From Plantago major (Eukaryota > Streptophyta > Magnoliopsida > Lamiales > Plantaginaceae), in assembly GCA_026545765.1 (NCBI GenBank), contig CM048840.1, forward strand, positions 88,626,877-88,690,876: DNA of 64,000 nt, written 5' to 3'. Below, piece after piece: positions 44,860 to 56,276 of this stretch (its first letter is position 1; the number at the start of each line of letters is the position of its first letter). The notes beneath the pieces were generated by a model. That model did no database searches and was not told where the DNA came from. It worked only from the letters and a program-made list of their open reading frames with translations. The translations under genes were made by a program, and so were the position numbers.

Positions 44860-46588
44860 TGTTGGGAAATTTGTTGGGAAATTTCTTGGGAAATTTGTTA
44901 GGAAATTTGTTAGATATTTTGTTAGAAATATCTGTTTAGATTTTGATCAGCAACATGATGACTTATCTTAGTCTCAGAAAGGTGATTAGTACTCTTGGTT
45001 CACTTGAACATTGTAAAAGAGGAAATCCACTAAGTATGATAGTCTAGCTAATCTTGTATAGGATGTTAGGTCTCAAAATGTAATTTTTATTTTTAGAAGA
45101 CCAAGAAGAAGACATCCAAGCAGAACAAGCTCAACGACATTGAAGACTTGAAGAAACTGCACAAGATTACTGAAACTATTTTTTCAGATACCTTAGCCAG
45201 ATATCTTGGAGACACGAATAGTTTTAGACAAACTGTGTCACAAGAGATATCTGAGAAATAAGAGGCCTATCTGAAAACAAGGAAAGTGTCCACAGATATC
45301 TATTCTCAGATACCTTGAGCATGAACCACATTTCTGAAAGAGAAATATATATATTGCAAACAAAGTTGTTTCAATAAATAGTGGTATCTGAAGATTGAAG
45401 ATAAGGACGTGCAAAGAATCAGATAACACTAGTCTCTGATACAAAGCATAGTTCCGTTGACACTACAGGACAAAAAGTATAGTACAATGCATTTAATGAA
45501 CGGACAGAGATGTCTGAATAAAAGCAACGGCGAAGAAGAAGACAAAACACCTTTCTGATACTATACAGATATCAATAGTTTGAATTTGATCCTAACGGAT
45601 ACTATTCAAACGGTACTCAAATTCATCTATAAATATCAACACTTAGACTGCTTGAAGAGACACACGACATATCTTGAAAACGCTGAACATCTTACTCTCT
45701 AAAAGCAACTTACTTATCCTCAAAGCTTTCTGCTGCGACCAAAGCTTTTGATCTTGAGTAACACTAAAGTTCTAAGTGTCCTGATCCTAAACAAGCACAG
45801 CTATCTGTGAAAGAGTTGAAACGAAAGATCAAGTATTTGAGATTCATTCTCTTGAACATTTATCTAAGACTTGGGTCAGTAAAAAGAACAAGATACCATA
45901 CATTGAAAAGTGTATTAAGTATACTTGATTCACAGAGCTATCTGAATAACTGAATAAGTTATTAAAGAAGCTCATCTGACAACTCAAACCAAAACCAACA
46001 CCATAACTGGCGTGGAGTATAGGAAGTACTTAGTTTGAAAAATCAGGGAATAACTCCAAGGTTCTTAGAGTCGATGAAGTACTTGATTTGGGAAACTAAG
46101 GAATAACTCAAGGTTATTGAGTATAGGAAGTACTTAGCTTGGGAAGCTAGGAATAACTCAAAGGTTTACGATCAGGAAGTACTTGGCTGTGAAAGCCGGT
46201 GAACAACTCAGGGGGAACATTTGGTTGGGAACCAATTGTTTAAGAATCTTAGAATAGGATTATTGTAAGGTTAACTCAATTATCTGTTCTAGTGAATTCT
46301 AGGTCTCTGGTAGACCGATGTGGATTAGTTGGAGGATTACGCCACTTCCAGATACCACTATACTTGCTGTGTTATTTACCTTTCTGTATTTACATTTCAG
46401 CAACACACACACACACACTTTAACTGTTTCTACACTTATCTTTATTAAGTCTTCCGCGCGCTGATTCTAAGTATCAGATATCTATTCGGATATCTGAGAA
46501 ATAGTTTTTATCGACAAAAGTTTTAAAAGACTATTCATCCCCCCCCCCCCCCTTCTAGTCTTTTACTTTGCCGTTATCTGGACCAACA
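44860..46588 (+). repeat. 3' LTR of element A
   Basis: 1729 bp, TGTTGGGAAA...GACCAACA, followed by the duplication GATAA at 46589-46593. Nearly identical to 16212-17941. Confidence 0.9.
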
Positions 46589-46593
46589 GATAA

Positions 46594-47510
46594 CTTATCT
46601 AAAGACGGCTTATGTTATCAATAAAATCATCCATGTTATTAATCAAAACGTTTATATTGTCAACAAAATAAATATTATTTTAATATGAAAAAACACCAAT
46701 GTTGAAAACATAGGCGTTTTGATTAATAACATTCATAATTTTCTTGATAATATAGGTCCATCTCGAGATAAATTATCTAGAGACCGTCTCTCAGAAGACT
46801 TACTCAATAATAAATAATCATATAAACACAAGTCTCTTGTCACCTGAAATACGGTCTCTGGATAATTATCTAGAGAAAAATATATATTATCAGTAAATTA
46901 AATTATTCATGTTCTTTATCAAAATGTATATGTTGTTAATGAACTTGATTCTTTTCTAATATGAAAAAGACATCATTGTTGAGAACATAAAAACGTTTTC
47001 TCTATATAAATTATATAAAGACCATCTCTGAAGACTTACTCTTATATAAACACTTAAAGTTAAAAGATATAAAGTCTTGTGAGAAGCCGTCTATACTTAT
47101 TTAAACATAGATAAACATATATTTTTAAAAACATCGATGTTTTTAAAAAAAACTTCTATATTGTTAACAAAATGTAGTTTTTAATAATGACAAAAAGATG
47201 TTCTTAACTAAACATCCAAAGTTCTAAATGATAACATTGTTTATGGTTTGTACATCTTTTTTATCTTCAATTTAAACAACCTACCAGAAGACGTAATTAT
47301 AAAAATATACCGCGTTAAGTATAAAAAGAAAAAAATTGAAACATATATAAATAAAATTTTCGAAAAACACATACATCGAAACGGACTAGTTCTAGCATTA
47401 ACCAACTTGTGATGTAACCTAGATTGAATTACATTCGCAATCCTTGGATTTGCATATGTCTGCTGACTAGTTTTAAAAAGATTATTCCGCAAAAATTCGA
47501 GATATATTCA
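46594..47510. repeat. AT-rich flank with a dispersed repeat
   Basis: Contains repeated words TATCTAGAGACCGTCTCTCAGA and AGAAGACTTACTC (about 46760-46810, 46850-46880, 47015-47045) together with ATGTTATTAATCAAAACG-like words. The same set reappears inverted at 56735-56880, so this is a dispersed low-copy repeat. No gene. An ORF at 47241-47492 has no recognisable features. Confidence 0.45.
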
Positions 47511-48560
47511 ATCAGAGGCGGAGGTATGTAAAGGGTGGGTAGGGCACTTGCCCTACAACTTTTTTAAAAACCAATAATTTTTAGCGTATATACTATTTTG
47601 ATATTTAGCCTTATCGTTCTTTTTATAAAACTCTATTTTCTTTCTCATAGTATACATGTATACATGTATAGTGGAGTTTAGGTAAAATATCAATATTTGT
47701 GTATTACTTTTCATTAAATTTATTATATTGTCTATCCCAATTTATATTAAAAAAATCTCTTTTTACACTACAAAAAAATATGTTTTACATGATAAGTTTT
47801 AGGTGACAATAGATTTGATCGTCAACACAACTTTGTTTCTCCAAATCGACAATGGCTACAGGCCAAAGAGCCCTAAATCAATTCCGTAAAATCCATTTAT
47901 CTTCCTAGCTTTGCTGATCGGATCCGAGTCGACAATCATCTTCGAGAATCGCGATTACCTTAAGAGGATCGAAGCTTCAGTAGTCGCTCTCATCATAGTT
48001 CAATCAGTGCTTATTCAGATTTCATTTCAATTCAAAGCTTCAATCAGTACATTTTATAGTTTTGACTGTTTCTCTAGCTGAATTGAGTATTTCCTGGCGA
48101 TTTCATGCGTGTTTGTGTGTGTTTGATGGCTTGATGAGTTTAAATAGTTGGATAATTACTTTCTGTCAAATTACTGAAGTGGTTATTCAGAAAATTTCTA
48201 TAGGACAATGGATCACTAGCTCATTCATAGATCGATACTCTGTTTCTGTCTAGCTATTTGGTGTTGTGTTGTTAATCTTAGTTAAATTTGTCCTGCTTGG
48301 GAAGTGCCCTGGCTGTAGATGTCTGGGGTCTTTTGGTATGTAGATGAAAAAATAGCTTATATTTTATGGTAGTATTTGGTATCATACCAGATAGATGCAG
48401 CTTATATGTGCAATGCGTTGTACATCACTTGAAAAAAGTAACCTGCTCCCCTGCATTAGTTGTAGCTTGCCTTACTGAAGAGTCTCTGCCAAGTGAAATT
48501 AAGCTTTTAGGATATGCAACTCATGTAACTTCCGTTTATGATTCTTAAGCATGCATATGC
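47511..48560. other. Unresolved region with possible gene fragments
   Basis: 47516-47560 (GAGGCGGAGGTATG ... GCCCTACAAC) resembles the start of a common plant DNA-transposon family, but no other end is found. CACTACAAAAAAA at 47766 resembles a CACTA-type end without a partner. ATG 47852 opens an 18-codon ORF (MATGQRALNQFRKIHLSS). 48366-48548 has a 60-codon ORF ending LVVACLTEESLPSEIKLL plus 11 residues, after an acceptor-like CCCCTGCATTAG. This could be a captured or host exon that I do not recognise. Confidence 0.3.
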
Positions 48561-48929
48561 CTAATGGTTTATAAAAGTATAAAAGAGTATTTATAAGTTG
48601 AAATTAGTGAAATCTCACTCAAAAATATTTAAGAATGGAATAAGGGAAAAACTTGAAGTATTGTGAAATGTATGAAGATCGGTGCCAATTTATAGATCTC
48701 GAGAAAAATATGAACGTTTGTATAATTTTTATATGGAAAAATGATGACAGATTCAATAACTTCAAACACATCAGTCATACATAAAAAAAACTTCCTACAA
48801 ATTAGTCAAAACATTTATACAAATTAGTCATTTAGTTAATTTTAGTAACTTTGAAAAGAAACATCACCATTCTTGATGTAAGCACTTCCATAATTACATA
48901 TCTAATCAAATAATTTATTTTTGTAATCA

Positions 48930-49228
48930 AAATAGATGAATATGATGCTTGATTTATAGCATATAAATTTTCGTGTCAATATGTTTGTTATGTGATGCTT
49001 GTTTATCAATAATTATGATGCTTGGTTTCCAAAAATCAGAAATAAAATGCTAGTTCTCTAGAAATGTGATGCTTGTCTTGTAATATGAAGCTTGATTTTC
49101 AGTAATTGAATTCAAGTATGATGCTTAATTTCCTGAAATGTGATGCTTGCTTTGCAATATGATGATTGATTTTTAGTAATTGAATTCAAATATGATGCTT
49201 GATTTCTTGAAATGTGATGCTTGCATCA
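48930..49228 (+). repeat. Degenerate tandem repeat built on TGATGCTTG
   Basis: About ten copies of (A/T)TGATGCTTG spaced 20-45 bp. The last part consists of two-and-a-half units of about 73 bp (GAAATGTGATGCTTG...TAATTGAATTCAA...TGATGCTT) at about 49050-49225. Confidence 0.7.
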
Positions 49229-49359
49229 TTCGATTTGTGTGGAATTTGGAGAAGAAGGTTGGAATTTCTTCTATAATTAGATTGATTATAGGAATCAATT
49301 AGTCAAATTTGATAATGTTTTTAATGATAGATACCATTGTTGAGGGATAAAACCTCAAA

Positions 49360-50686
49360 CACTACAAAAAACTGGCAGTTTAGGGACGGATTTATCCGTC
49401 CCTAAACAACCAGCGATTCGTCCCTAATCCGTTAGGGACGGATTAGGGACGGATAGGGACGCCCGTCCTTAAAACGGGCGTCTCTAACCGTTTAGGGACG
49501 GATAATATATCCGTCCCTAACTAGGGACGGATATTATCCGTCTCTAATGGTCAAACACCATTAGGGACGGATAAAATCCGTCTCTAATGGCTGTGACCAT
49601 TAGGGACGGATTTATCCGTCCCTAAATATGTATTTTTTTAAAAAAAAAAAATTGCAGAATTTTATACGTCGAGAATTTTTATACGGATATACAATAAATC
49701 GATAATTTTATTTGTCGACAATGATACAATAAATCGATAATTTTATACGAATCAACAATAAATCGACAACGTCAATACACGAATATACAATAAATCAACA
49801 ACGACAATACACGAATAAATCGACAACGTCAATACAATATTCAATAATACAAATACAATATTCTGTTAATTATACAAAATTAACAAGAAAAAATACAAAA
49901 AAAATATAAATAACGTGCGATTTTGGACGGAGGGAGGCGGTGGTGGATCTGGTCGGATGGTGGTGGTGGGAGGCGGTGGTGGGAGGCGGTGGACAGTGTA
50001 GTGATGGTGATGGGAGGGCAGTGTGGATGGTGGTGGTGGGAGGCGGTGATGGTGGTGGTGGACAGTGGGTGGATGGTGGTGGATCTGGTGGTGGTGCATC
50101 ACGCCTCTCGCCGGAAAACAACCTCGTCATTCTCCTCCACGTCCGCCCTATCTCCGTCCTCTACCGCCTCTGTTATAATTCAATAGAAATGGTGGTGGTG
50201 GTGGTGGAAGGGTGGTGGTGGCGGGGAGGTGGATGGTGGTGGGGTGGATGGTGGTGGTGGCAGGGAGGTGGTGGTGGTGGTGGCAGGGAGGTGGATGGTG
50301 GATGGTGGTGGGAGGTGAAATGGAGATGGTGGGAGGAGGAAGAAATGGAGATGGTGGGAGGAGGAAGGAGGGTTAAATTAGGGTTTCGGACGATTTAGGG
50401 ACGGATAGCTATCCGTCCCTGCTATCCGTCCCTAAAAAATGATTTTTTTTTTTTTTGTTCAGTCAACTGTTTTAGGGACGGATAAAAAATCCGTCCCTAA
50501 AACAGGGACGGATTAGGGACGGATTATTCAATCCGTCCCTAAGTAAGGACGGATTAGGGACGGATTAGGGACGGATAGGCCTATCCGTCCCTAATCCGTC
50601 CCTAAAAGTGCCGATTCGTCCCTAAATTAGGGACGGATTATATCCGTCCCTAATTTCCGTCCCTAAAACAGAACTTTCTTGTAGTG
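49360..50686. mobile_element. Non-autonomous CACTA element inside the solo LTR
   Basis: CACTACAAAAAACTGGC at the left, TTTCTTGTAGTG at the right, and the 3-bp duplication AAA at 49357-49359 and 50687-50689. Both ends carry dense TTAGGGACGGAT/ATCCGTCCCTAA repeats in both orientations. The 1327-bp interior has no transposase, only a GGTGG minisatellite. Confidence 0.85.
49925..50350. repeat. GGTGG-rich minisatellite in the CACTA interior
   Basis: Long runs of GGTGGTGGTGGGAGGCGGTGG-like units. Open frames across it (His/Pro-rich on the minus strand, Trp/Gly-rich on the plus strand) are by-products of the repeat. Confidence 0.8.
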
Positions 50687-51590
50687 AAACACCAACACTA
50701 CTACTACCAGTAACCTAATCTAGGATCCGCCTCCAACTTGATGTCCGAGCAAGAGTACCTGAAAGGACTAAGTAGGAGGGGGGGGGGGGGGGTTTAGAAT
50801 GGGTTACCCGGATTGCCTAAGTCAATCCGGAAGGAGGCTATACTCAAAGGAGAGTTGAAAGCTCTCAATGCAATAGTAGTGGGAAAGGTTATGAAATCAA
50901 GGGTGCTTATGACTTAGGGGACAGGACAATTTCCTAGGGAATTTCACTTACCTCCAGGTTTTGAACCTTGTGTTATATTTATAGTTATATCATGCTTATG
51001 GAGTGGCCCATAAGATGATGCCAAGTGTATGCCTCAGATTTGGACACCAATGCTACCTTTGGCCCATGGCCCCTTGGTGAATAGTAATCCAATACTAGTT
51101 ACTGGGCCTCGTAGGGTAGTTTGGACCTTTTCCTCTGAGAGTACTGTTCCGCATGTCGGGTCCGTGTAAGTCCCTCGGACAGATGTGCATGATTGGTTGA
51201 CTCTGTCCTGGGGTAACTCAAGGTGTCCGGACCTTAGAGTTCCACGGAAGCATCTCAGTGGTTCTGTCAAATACGTTTGGTCTTACTATACTGGTGGCGT
51301 CCGAGATTCTCTCGTCCAGTCCGTTTAGCATCTTAGGACTGACAGTTTGCGGTACTTGGGAGGACCAGGTAACCTTTTGTCAGGTTCGGAAGTCATCCAT
51401 CTAGCTTGGTCAGACCTAGCTGAAATGGCGTGCTGATTTGTGAGTACTAGCTGACCTGAGATGGTTTCCTTTAGGACGGACCACTCGAAGGTCGGACTAG
51501 CTTTGAATGGCTATCTCAGCCTTGATGCGCTCTAGGACACGCTCTATGGCGCCCTTAACAGATTGGACACATATCCGTGTCAACAACCAT

Positions 51591-52896
51591 ATTAAAGTGA
51601 GGGCAAATTCGGAAGATTAGACAAGTAGAAACTAAATCTAGGAAAGAAAGTATCTATATATATATTTAAAAGACCAGTTTTTATTCCATCCATTTTGTAT
51701 AGGACTCAAGCCAAGATTGAATGAGAGAATTTCTTTCAATTTTTTTATTTTCCAAGCCAAAGCCAACTAAAGAAATTATTTGTAAGGAAAGAAATAAAAA
51801 TTGATCTACATGCTCTTTATAAACCTTAGAATTTCTTTGAAATTTTTTATATTTACTTGACCAAATAAATTAAAGAAAATTATAAAGATGGTAAGAAATC
51901 CTTCCAAATTACTGCTGCTCCATTTACGCCTTTTGACAGCCCATACATTAATTTGTTTGTCTATTTTAATTAGTTACAATGCTCTATTTCCACCTTAACA
52001 TTTACAATACACAGTTCGAATTTCTTCTTAGTCATTCATTAGATTCTTTCCTAGCTTCATGTTGTAGGGTTTTCTGCGGTGCCGAACAAGATTTATCACG
52101 CCGTTTCCAAGGTAACCATAACTCTTTTCTTATTTGTTCTTCGTCAGTTGAAAAAAACCGTGCTTTTTTCACTTTTTGGGAGTGTTTCGAATGGGAGTCA
52201 TGTAAAATTCGTTTATACTGCGCCGGAGTTCAACATTATGCAGTGAATCTTACTTTGATTTTGTATGTATGTTTTTGCAGTTCGAAGAAAAAAGCTTTCT
52301 CTTCCAACAGCGCAATCAAGTGAGTATGAAATTTCAATCTTCATATTCTAGGAGTAGTTTTTATTACATTCTAAGAGTTAAACGAATTTTACATAACGGA
52401 TTTTTTCATCAAGAAGCTTCAGTTCAGAAACTCAGTAGTAATTTTCATCTCCTATTTATCAGTTGATCGGTCGATTTATTAGGAATCAAATTTCTGTAAT
52501 GATGTTGATCTGTAGATGGAGATGTAATAAAAGCCGATCTGGTCAGAGGTAGGAGTTTCCAATGGAATAGATGTATATCAATATTTCTAATCGAGAATTA
52601 GAGTTTTTCGTGGCTATGGCATAACTCTAGAGGTGCGCTGATTGATTGGTACTCTCCATTTTTTATTTCACTATATGCAGTATGTGTTTGTCCAGTGTCT
52701 CCACAACTCTTTTCCAATCTTCATCTAAATTCACTATTGGAGATAGAGTTATGGCCTTCATATTTTGATTCATTGATGGATTTTTGTGCTCTTCTGATAT
52801 GATATGAGAAGTGATATTTGATTTAAAACCTCATACATAGAATGTGTTTGATTAAATACCTATAATGAATTTTTGCAATAAAACAACAGTCTGGCC
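51591..52896. other. Possible host-gene flank, no confident exon
   Basis: AT-rich with leader-like and splice-like features. 52050-52110 reads TTTCTGCGGTGCCGAAC...CCAAG|GTAACC (donor-like) and 52279-52321 TTTTTGCAG|TTCGAAG...AAG|TGAGTATG. These could be 5' UTR exons of the fragment at 53636, but no coding match is recognised. Confidence 0.3.
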
Positions 52897-52906
52897 ATCC
52901 AGTCTA

Positions 52907-53608
52907 CAGGTGTTATCTGGGCCAGTCGCAGAACAGCCCGGCACGGACCGGCCCGCTTAAAAACCGGCCCGGACCGTTTAAGTTATATGGGCCATAGGGG
53001 CCTTTGTTTTGGCGGCCCGGACCGGCCCAGGACCGGATAAGCCCGACAGCCCGGCACGGACCGGCCCGGGACCGAATTAGCCCGCGAACCGGTTAGGCCC
53101 GATCATTTAGCCCGGTCAAATATACATGATTTCTTAGCCGACTTTCATGAGTAATATTATGTAGTAGTCTTATTTTGCTTCGACTTTGTAATTTTCTTAT
53201 TTATAATAAAATTTCAAGTTTTAGTTTATGTACTAGTCTTATTATGAGTTTTGGTAGTTTGCCATTTATAATTGGAATAAAACTTTGCGCATGTAAATTT
53301 GTAATATCTTTTTCTATCTCATTTGGTTTGCCATTAGGTACGGACATCACTATACATTGTCAATGTAATTCCACTAATTACTAATACATAGAATTATAAA
53401 AAAAAAAAAAAATTGTTAGGCCCAGTTCGGCCCGGACCGGCCACATAGTGGGCCGGGCTAAGGGGCCGTGCCAGTCCATGGGTTTGACAAAAAAAACCCG
53501 GACCGGCTCGGCCCGTGTTACAAGCGAACCGGACCGTCCCGCTCCATTAAATGGTGCGGGCTGTTGCGGGCCGGGCCGGCTCGGCCCGGGGCCCGAATAA
53601 CACCTCTA
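52907..53608. mobile_element. GC-rich Mutator-like MITE
   Basis: Terminal inverted repeats AGGTGTTATCTGGGCC (left) and AGAGGTGTTATTCGGGCC (right, minus strand). The 10-bp duplication ATCCAGTCTA is exact at 52897-52906 and 53609-53618. The body is filled with CGGCCCGGACCGGCC palindromic words around an AT-rich core. No transposase. Confidence 0.8.
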
Positions 53609-53635
53609 ATCCAGTCTAAGAAATCACCCAAATCC

Positions 53636-53770
53636 ATGGGCACCACACCTCCTCCACCACTTGCTGCCACCTCTCCTCCCTCCCACGGCCCTCCAACTCC
53701 TTATCCATCAGCCCAAAACCCTTCCCAAATCGATATCCTCTCAGAAGTTGAATTCCAACCAGGCTTCTAA
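53636..53770 (+). CDS. Unrecognised Pro-rich exon-like ORF next to the MITE
   Basis: 44 codons from ATG 53636 to TAA: MGTTPPPPLAATSPPSHGPP then TPYPSAQNPSQIDILSEVEF and QPGF. GC content and codon style are exon-like compared with the AT-rich surroundings. It might be the first exon of the MINU-like gene whose fragment lies at 55401, but I cannot show this, and the early stop argues for a decayed copy. Confidence 0.3.
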   Translation: MGTTPPPPLAATSPPSHGPPTPYPSAQNPSQIDILSEVEFQPGF

Positions 53771-55400
53771 TTCATTGCTTCAGCGCCATATTCCTACTAG
53801 GTATGATTGACGTGATTTTATCCATATTTTGTTCTTAACATTACATCTCGCCAGATTCTAGGCTTGGTAAATCATCAAGTACTATTGCTAATCTAATAAT
53901 TAAAGTTTTTACTAGATGATGTTATTGCACAGGTAGGGGACTTAGGTAATTAATGAAGAGTAGATTTTTGAGTACTCAACATGGCATAGTTCATGTTGTT
54001 TCAAATTGATCATTGTTTGTTGGTGATATCAAGAGAATAATTATTTCATTCTGATGGAGATGCAGGGTAAGTCGTCGATAAGCTCACATCTGTTACCAGT
54101 GACTGATAATGCTATCCAAATGCGTATAACTTAGCAAGGTTTGGTCCAATTTGTGTTGAGTTTTTAATATTTTTATTATAAAATTCGGGCCACCTTTTGA
54201 TCTGATTAACTAATAATATGTTTATCTGATGTGGTTGGTAGTTTTGTTAGGATAATAGCCCCTTTTCATTATGTATCTTCTATAGTCTTTAGGTATTCTA
54301 AAGAATGTCTTATTTGTGAATATACATTTAGTGTGTTGTATTATTTTCTATGTATATCATAGTTACAATTTTGAATACGGATAAAAATAAAATCCTTTCA
54401 TGTTGATAAGAGTCTTAAAACATATCTGTTTATTTTTGTTACATGTTGCAGGTATTTATGAGAAGCACTAACGAACAACCTGTGACCTGGTCAAATCACG
54501 GATATAGAGGTGATTTCGTGTTTCAGAGATTATGTGATAGATACTTGGTTCAAATGCTTCACTGAAACTTTCTAGCTTTTTTCTAGATTGTAATTTAGCT
54601 CTGGTGTGATTTCGTTTTGAAATGTTGTGTATAGTTTTATGACTAATCATTAAAAAGTTTGTTGATCAATGTAGTTGAGCCGTAGTTTTGAATATATGTA
54701 TTTCCTATATCTGTCCAGAACTATTAGTTTCAAATGAATCCTTTTCTAAAAGATCAGGTTGATTCTTTTTTCCCATTTTTCAGGCTTTTTCTTTTTAAAA
54801 TATTATTTTAGTATTTAATTATTTTAAAATATAAACGCGCTTTTCTTTGCCACTTATGGGTTCATCTTTTTACAGTAACTTTACTGCATTTCCAATTTCT
54901 TGGCAATTAATTGGCCTCTTTTGGTTAATTGAATGTTCGTATGAAAGATTTAGTGATGAAACTTCATAGTTGAAGCTTATTTGGTTGTCCGGATTTACAT
55001 ATGCTATGTTAGCACTGGATTTTTCTTAATATGATTCGTTTTTCATATCCAAAGTTGGAATCTAAATTAAGCTTGCGTTCGGGAGTGATTTCATATGAAT
55101 ACTCACTGTATGGAAGCTTATTTTAATCTTCCATGTAGGGTGTTGCTGGAAATGTGAGTCATGTGACTTTTTACATTATCATGTGAAAGATCATTCTCTT
55201 TACAATAGTTTTGACGACATTTATAGTTCGAGTACTGCATTTATTGTTTTGAGGCAGCTTCTCAACGTGTTTTGGATTTACACATGTACCCAGTTTCACC
55301 CTTTACTACTTTCAAATTGAGCATCATATTTTTGCATGAGAGCAAGGTGGTCCTAATTTCTCAGTCTGTGTCACTAAATATAACATGTTTCTGCGTGCAG
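53771..55400. other. Intron-like AT-rich stretch between the two gene fragments
   Basis: No ORF of note. A run of T-rich tracts and AG sites ends in a good acceptor TTTCTGCGTGCAG at 55388-55400. Confidence 0.35.
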
Positions 55401-55640
55401 CTCAAGACATGAGAGATGTTGGAGGAAATCATGCGTAAAAATGTACAATCTTGCTGGGAACAGATGTACCCAGTGAAAGAGAAATCAATCGTCTAGCTGT
55501 GCAATCAGATGTGGAGTTTTGGATGTTTGAGAAAATGGACAAGGTGAGAAGACAGGGGAGAACTATAGATCCTGGTCTCATGGAAGAATAAGAGGTGTCA
55601 GAGTGGGTATATATTGTGCTTGAAATCGCTGTTAAGGGGA
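55401..55640 (+). pseudogene. SWI2/SNF2 chromatin-remodelling ATPase fragment (MINU/CHR12-23-like, SnAC region)
   Basis: After a preserved splice acceptor, frame 1 reads [12 protein letters not shown]. After a one-base shift it reads [17 protein letters not shown] sequence ([20 protein letters not shown]), then [11 protein letters not shown] and LMEE before a TAA. This is the conserved block just C-terminal to the helicase core in plant MINU1/2 and BRM-type ATPases (Snf2 ATP-coupling region). The frameshift, the in-frame TAA after LMEE and the absence of the helicase core make it a broken genomic (not processed) copy or a captured exon. Confidence 0.65.
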
Positions 55641-56080
55641 AAGGATTGTGACATGATGAAGAAAGTTACAAAAAAAGTGGTGTAGACGGTCTAGGATGAA
55701 GCATGGATGGGTTAATTGGACAGTTCATAAGAGGGGATCATATTTTATGTGAATGTGATTGTCCTTGCTATACATAGAAGTTTTAGATCTGTAGTAGAAC
55801 TTAGAAATGCACTTTGTGTAGATTATCAAATGCAATGGACACGCCTTCAATGCATTGTTTCATATATATATGTGCAATTTGATGTTGAGATAACTTCATT
55901 TAAGTAGGCTCCTATGTAACAAGATTCATCTGAAATGGGACGTGGTTTCATATGATGTACCATGTCTTTAGCTTTGCGCTTCTAGAACTTGAAATCCTCT
56001 TCTATAACTTCTTTTCTCAAAGTCATTAGTCCGATAGAATTTCCTACATACATTATTTTTTTGGTTGTATCACATAACTT
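55641..56080. other. Downstream flank of the SNF2 fragment
   Basis: No gene recognised. Resembles a decayed 3' region. Confidence 0.3.
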
Positions 56081-56149
56081 TATATATTAATAAAACTAAA
56101 CTACTCTACTCGCAACAAATAATAAACAAATTGATCACTCTTACATTAA

Positions 56150-56276
56150 AATTACACATTTTGTCATCAAAAGTTCAACATTTTCCACATTTTCATATTT
56201 TTTTCATTTATTTTAATTTTTCACCTATAACTACGCGCCAATCTACTATACGAAATTCTACAGGGCGGAGGGAGTA
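56150..56276. mobile_element. Truncated Stowaway-like MITE
   Basis: The right end TATACGAAATTCTACAGGGC plus GGAGGGAGTA matches the (inverted) left end of the MITE at 57140, including the ACGCGCCAA...TACGAA block. The left half is missing or diverged. Confidence 0.45.

Larger units (their letters stand above)
16212..46588 (+). mobile_element. Sire-clade Copia retrotransposon, element A, split by element B
   Basis: LTRs of 1730 and 1729 bp (16212-17941 and 44860-46588) are nearly identical and flanked by the duplication GATAA. The primer-binding site follows the left LTR and a purine tract precedes the right LTR. The left internal part (17942-20918) has gag and protease. The right part (35727-44859) has the end of integrase, RT, RNase H and a long extra gene region. 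Large LTRs, an extended coiled-coil gag and a long post-pol gene match the Sire/Maximus lineage. The high LTR identity implies recent insertion. Internal frameshifts are common but many look like sequence error. Confidence 0.9.
49338..51585 (-). repeat. Solo LTR of a Gypsy-type element, interrupted by a CACTA element
   Basis: TGTTGAGGGATAAAACC ... GTGTCAACA, flanked by the 5-bp duplication ACCAT (49333-49337 and 51586-51590). No internal domain or second LTR is present, so it is a solo LTR made by LTR recombination. Without the insertion it is about 0.92 kb. TTATATTTATAG near 50972-50983 is a minus-strand TATA box, as in the LTR at 2451. A G homopolymer lies at 50777-50792. Confidence 0.8.

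Noticed and set aside
47766..47790. CACTA-type left end at CACTACAAAAAAATATG
   Set aside because: No matching TTGTAGTG end, subterminal array or 3-bp duplication was found in the following sequence.
48930..49228. CRISPR-like repeat with spacers
   Set aside because: Repeats are short and irregularly spaced, the spacers are themselves repeats, and the window is clearly plant nuclear DNA.
49866..50398. Long His/Pro-rich and Gly/Trp-rich ORFs on both strands
   Set aside because: They are translations of the GGTGG minisatellite inside a CACTA element, open in several frames at once.
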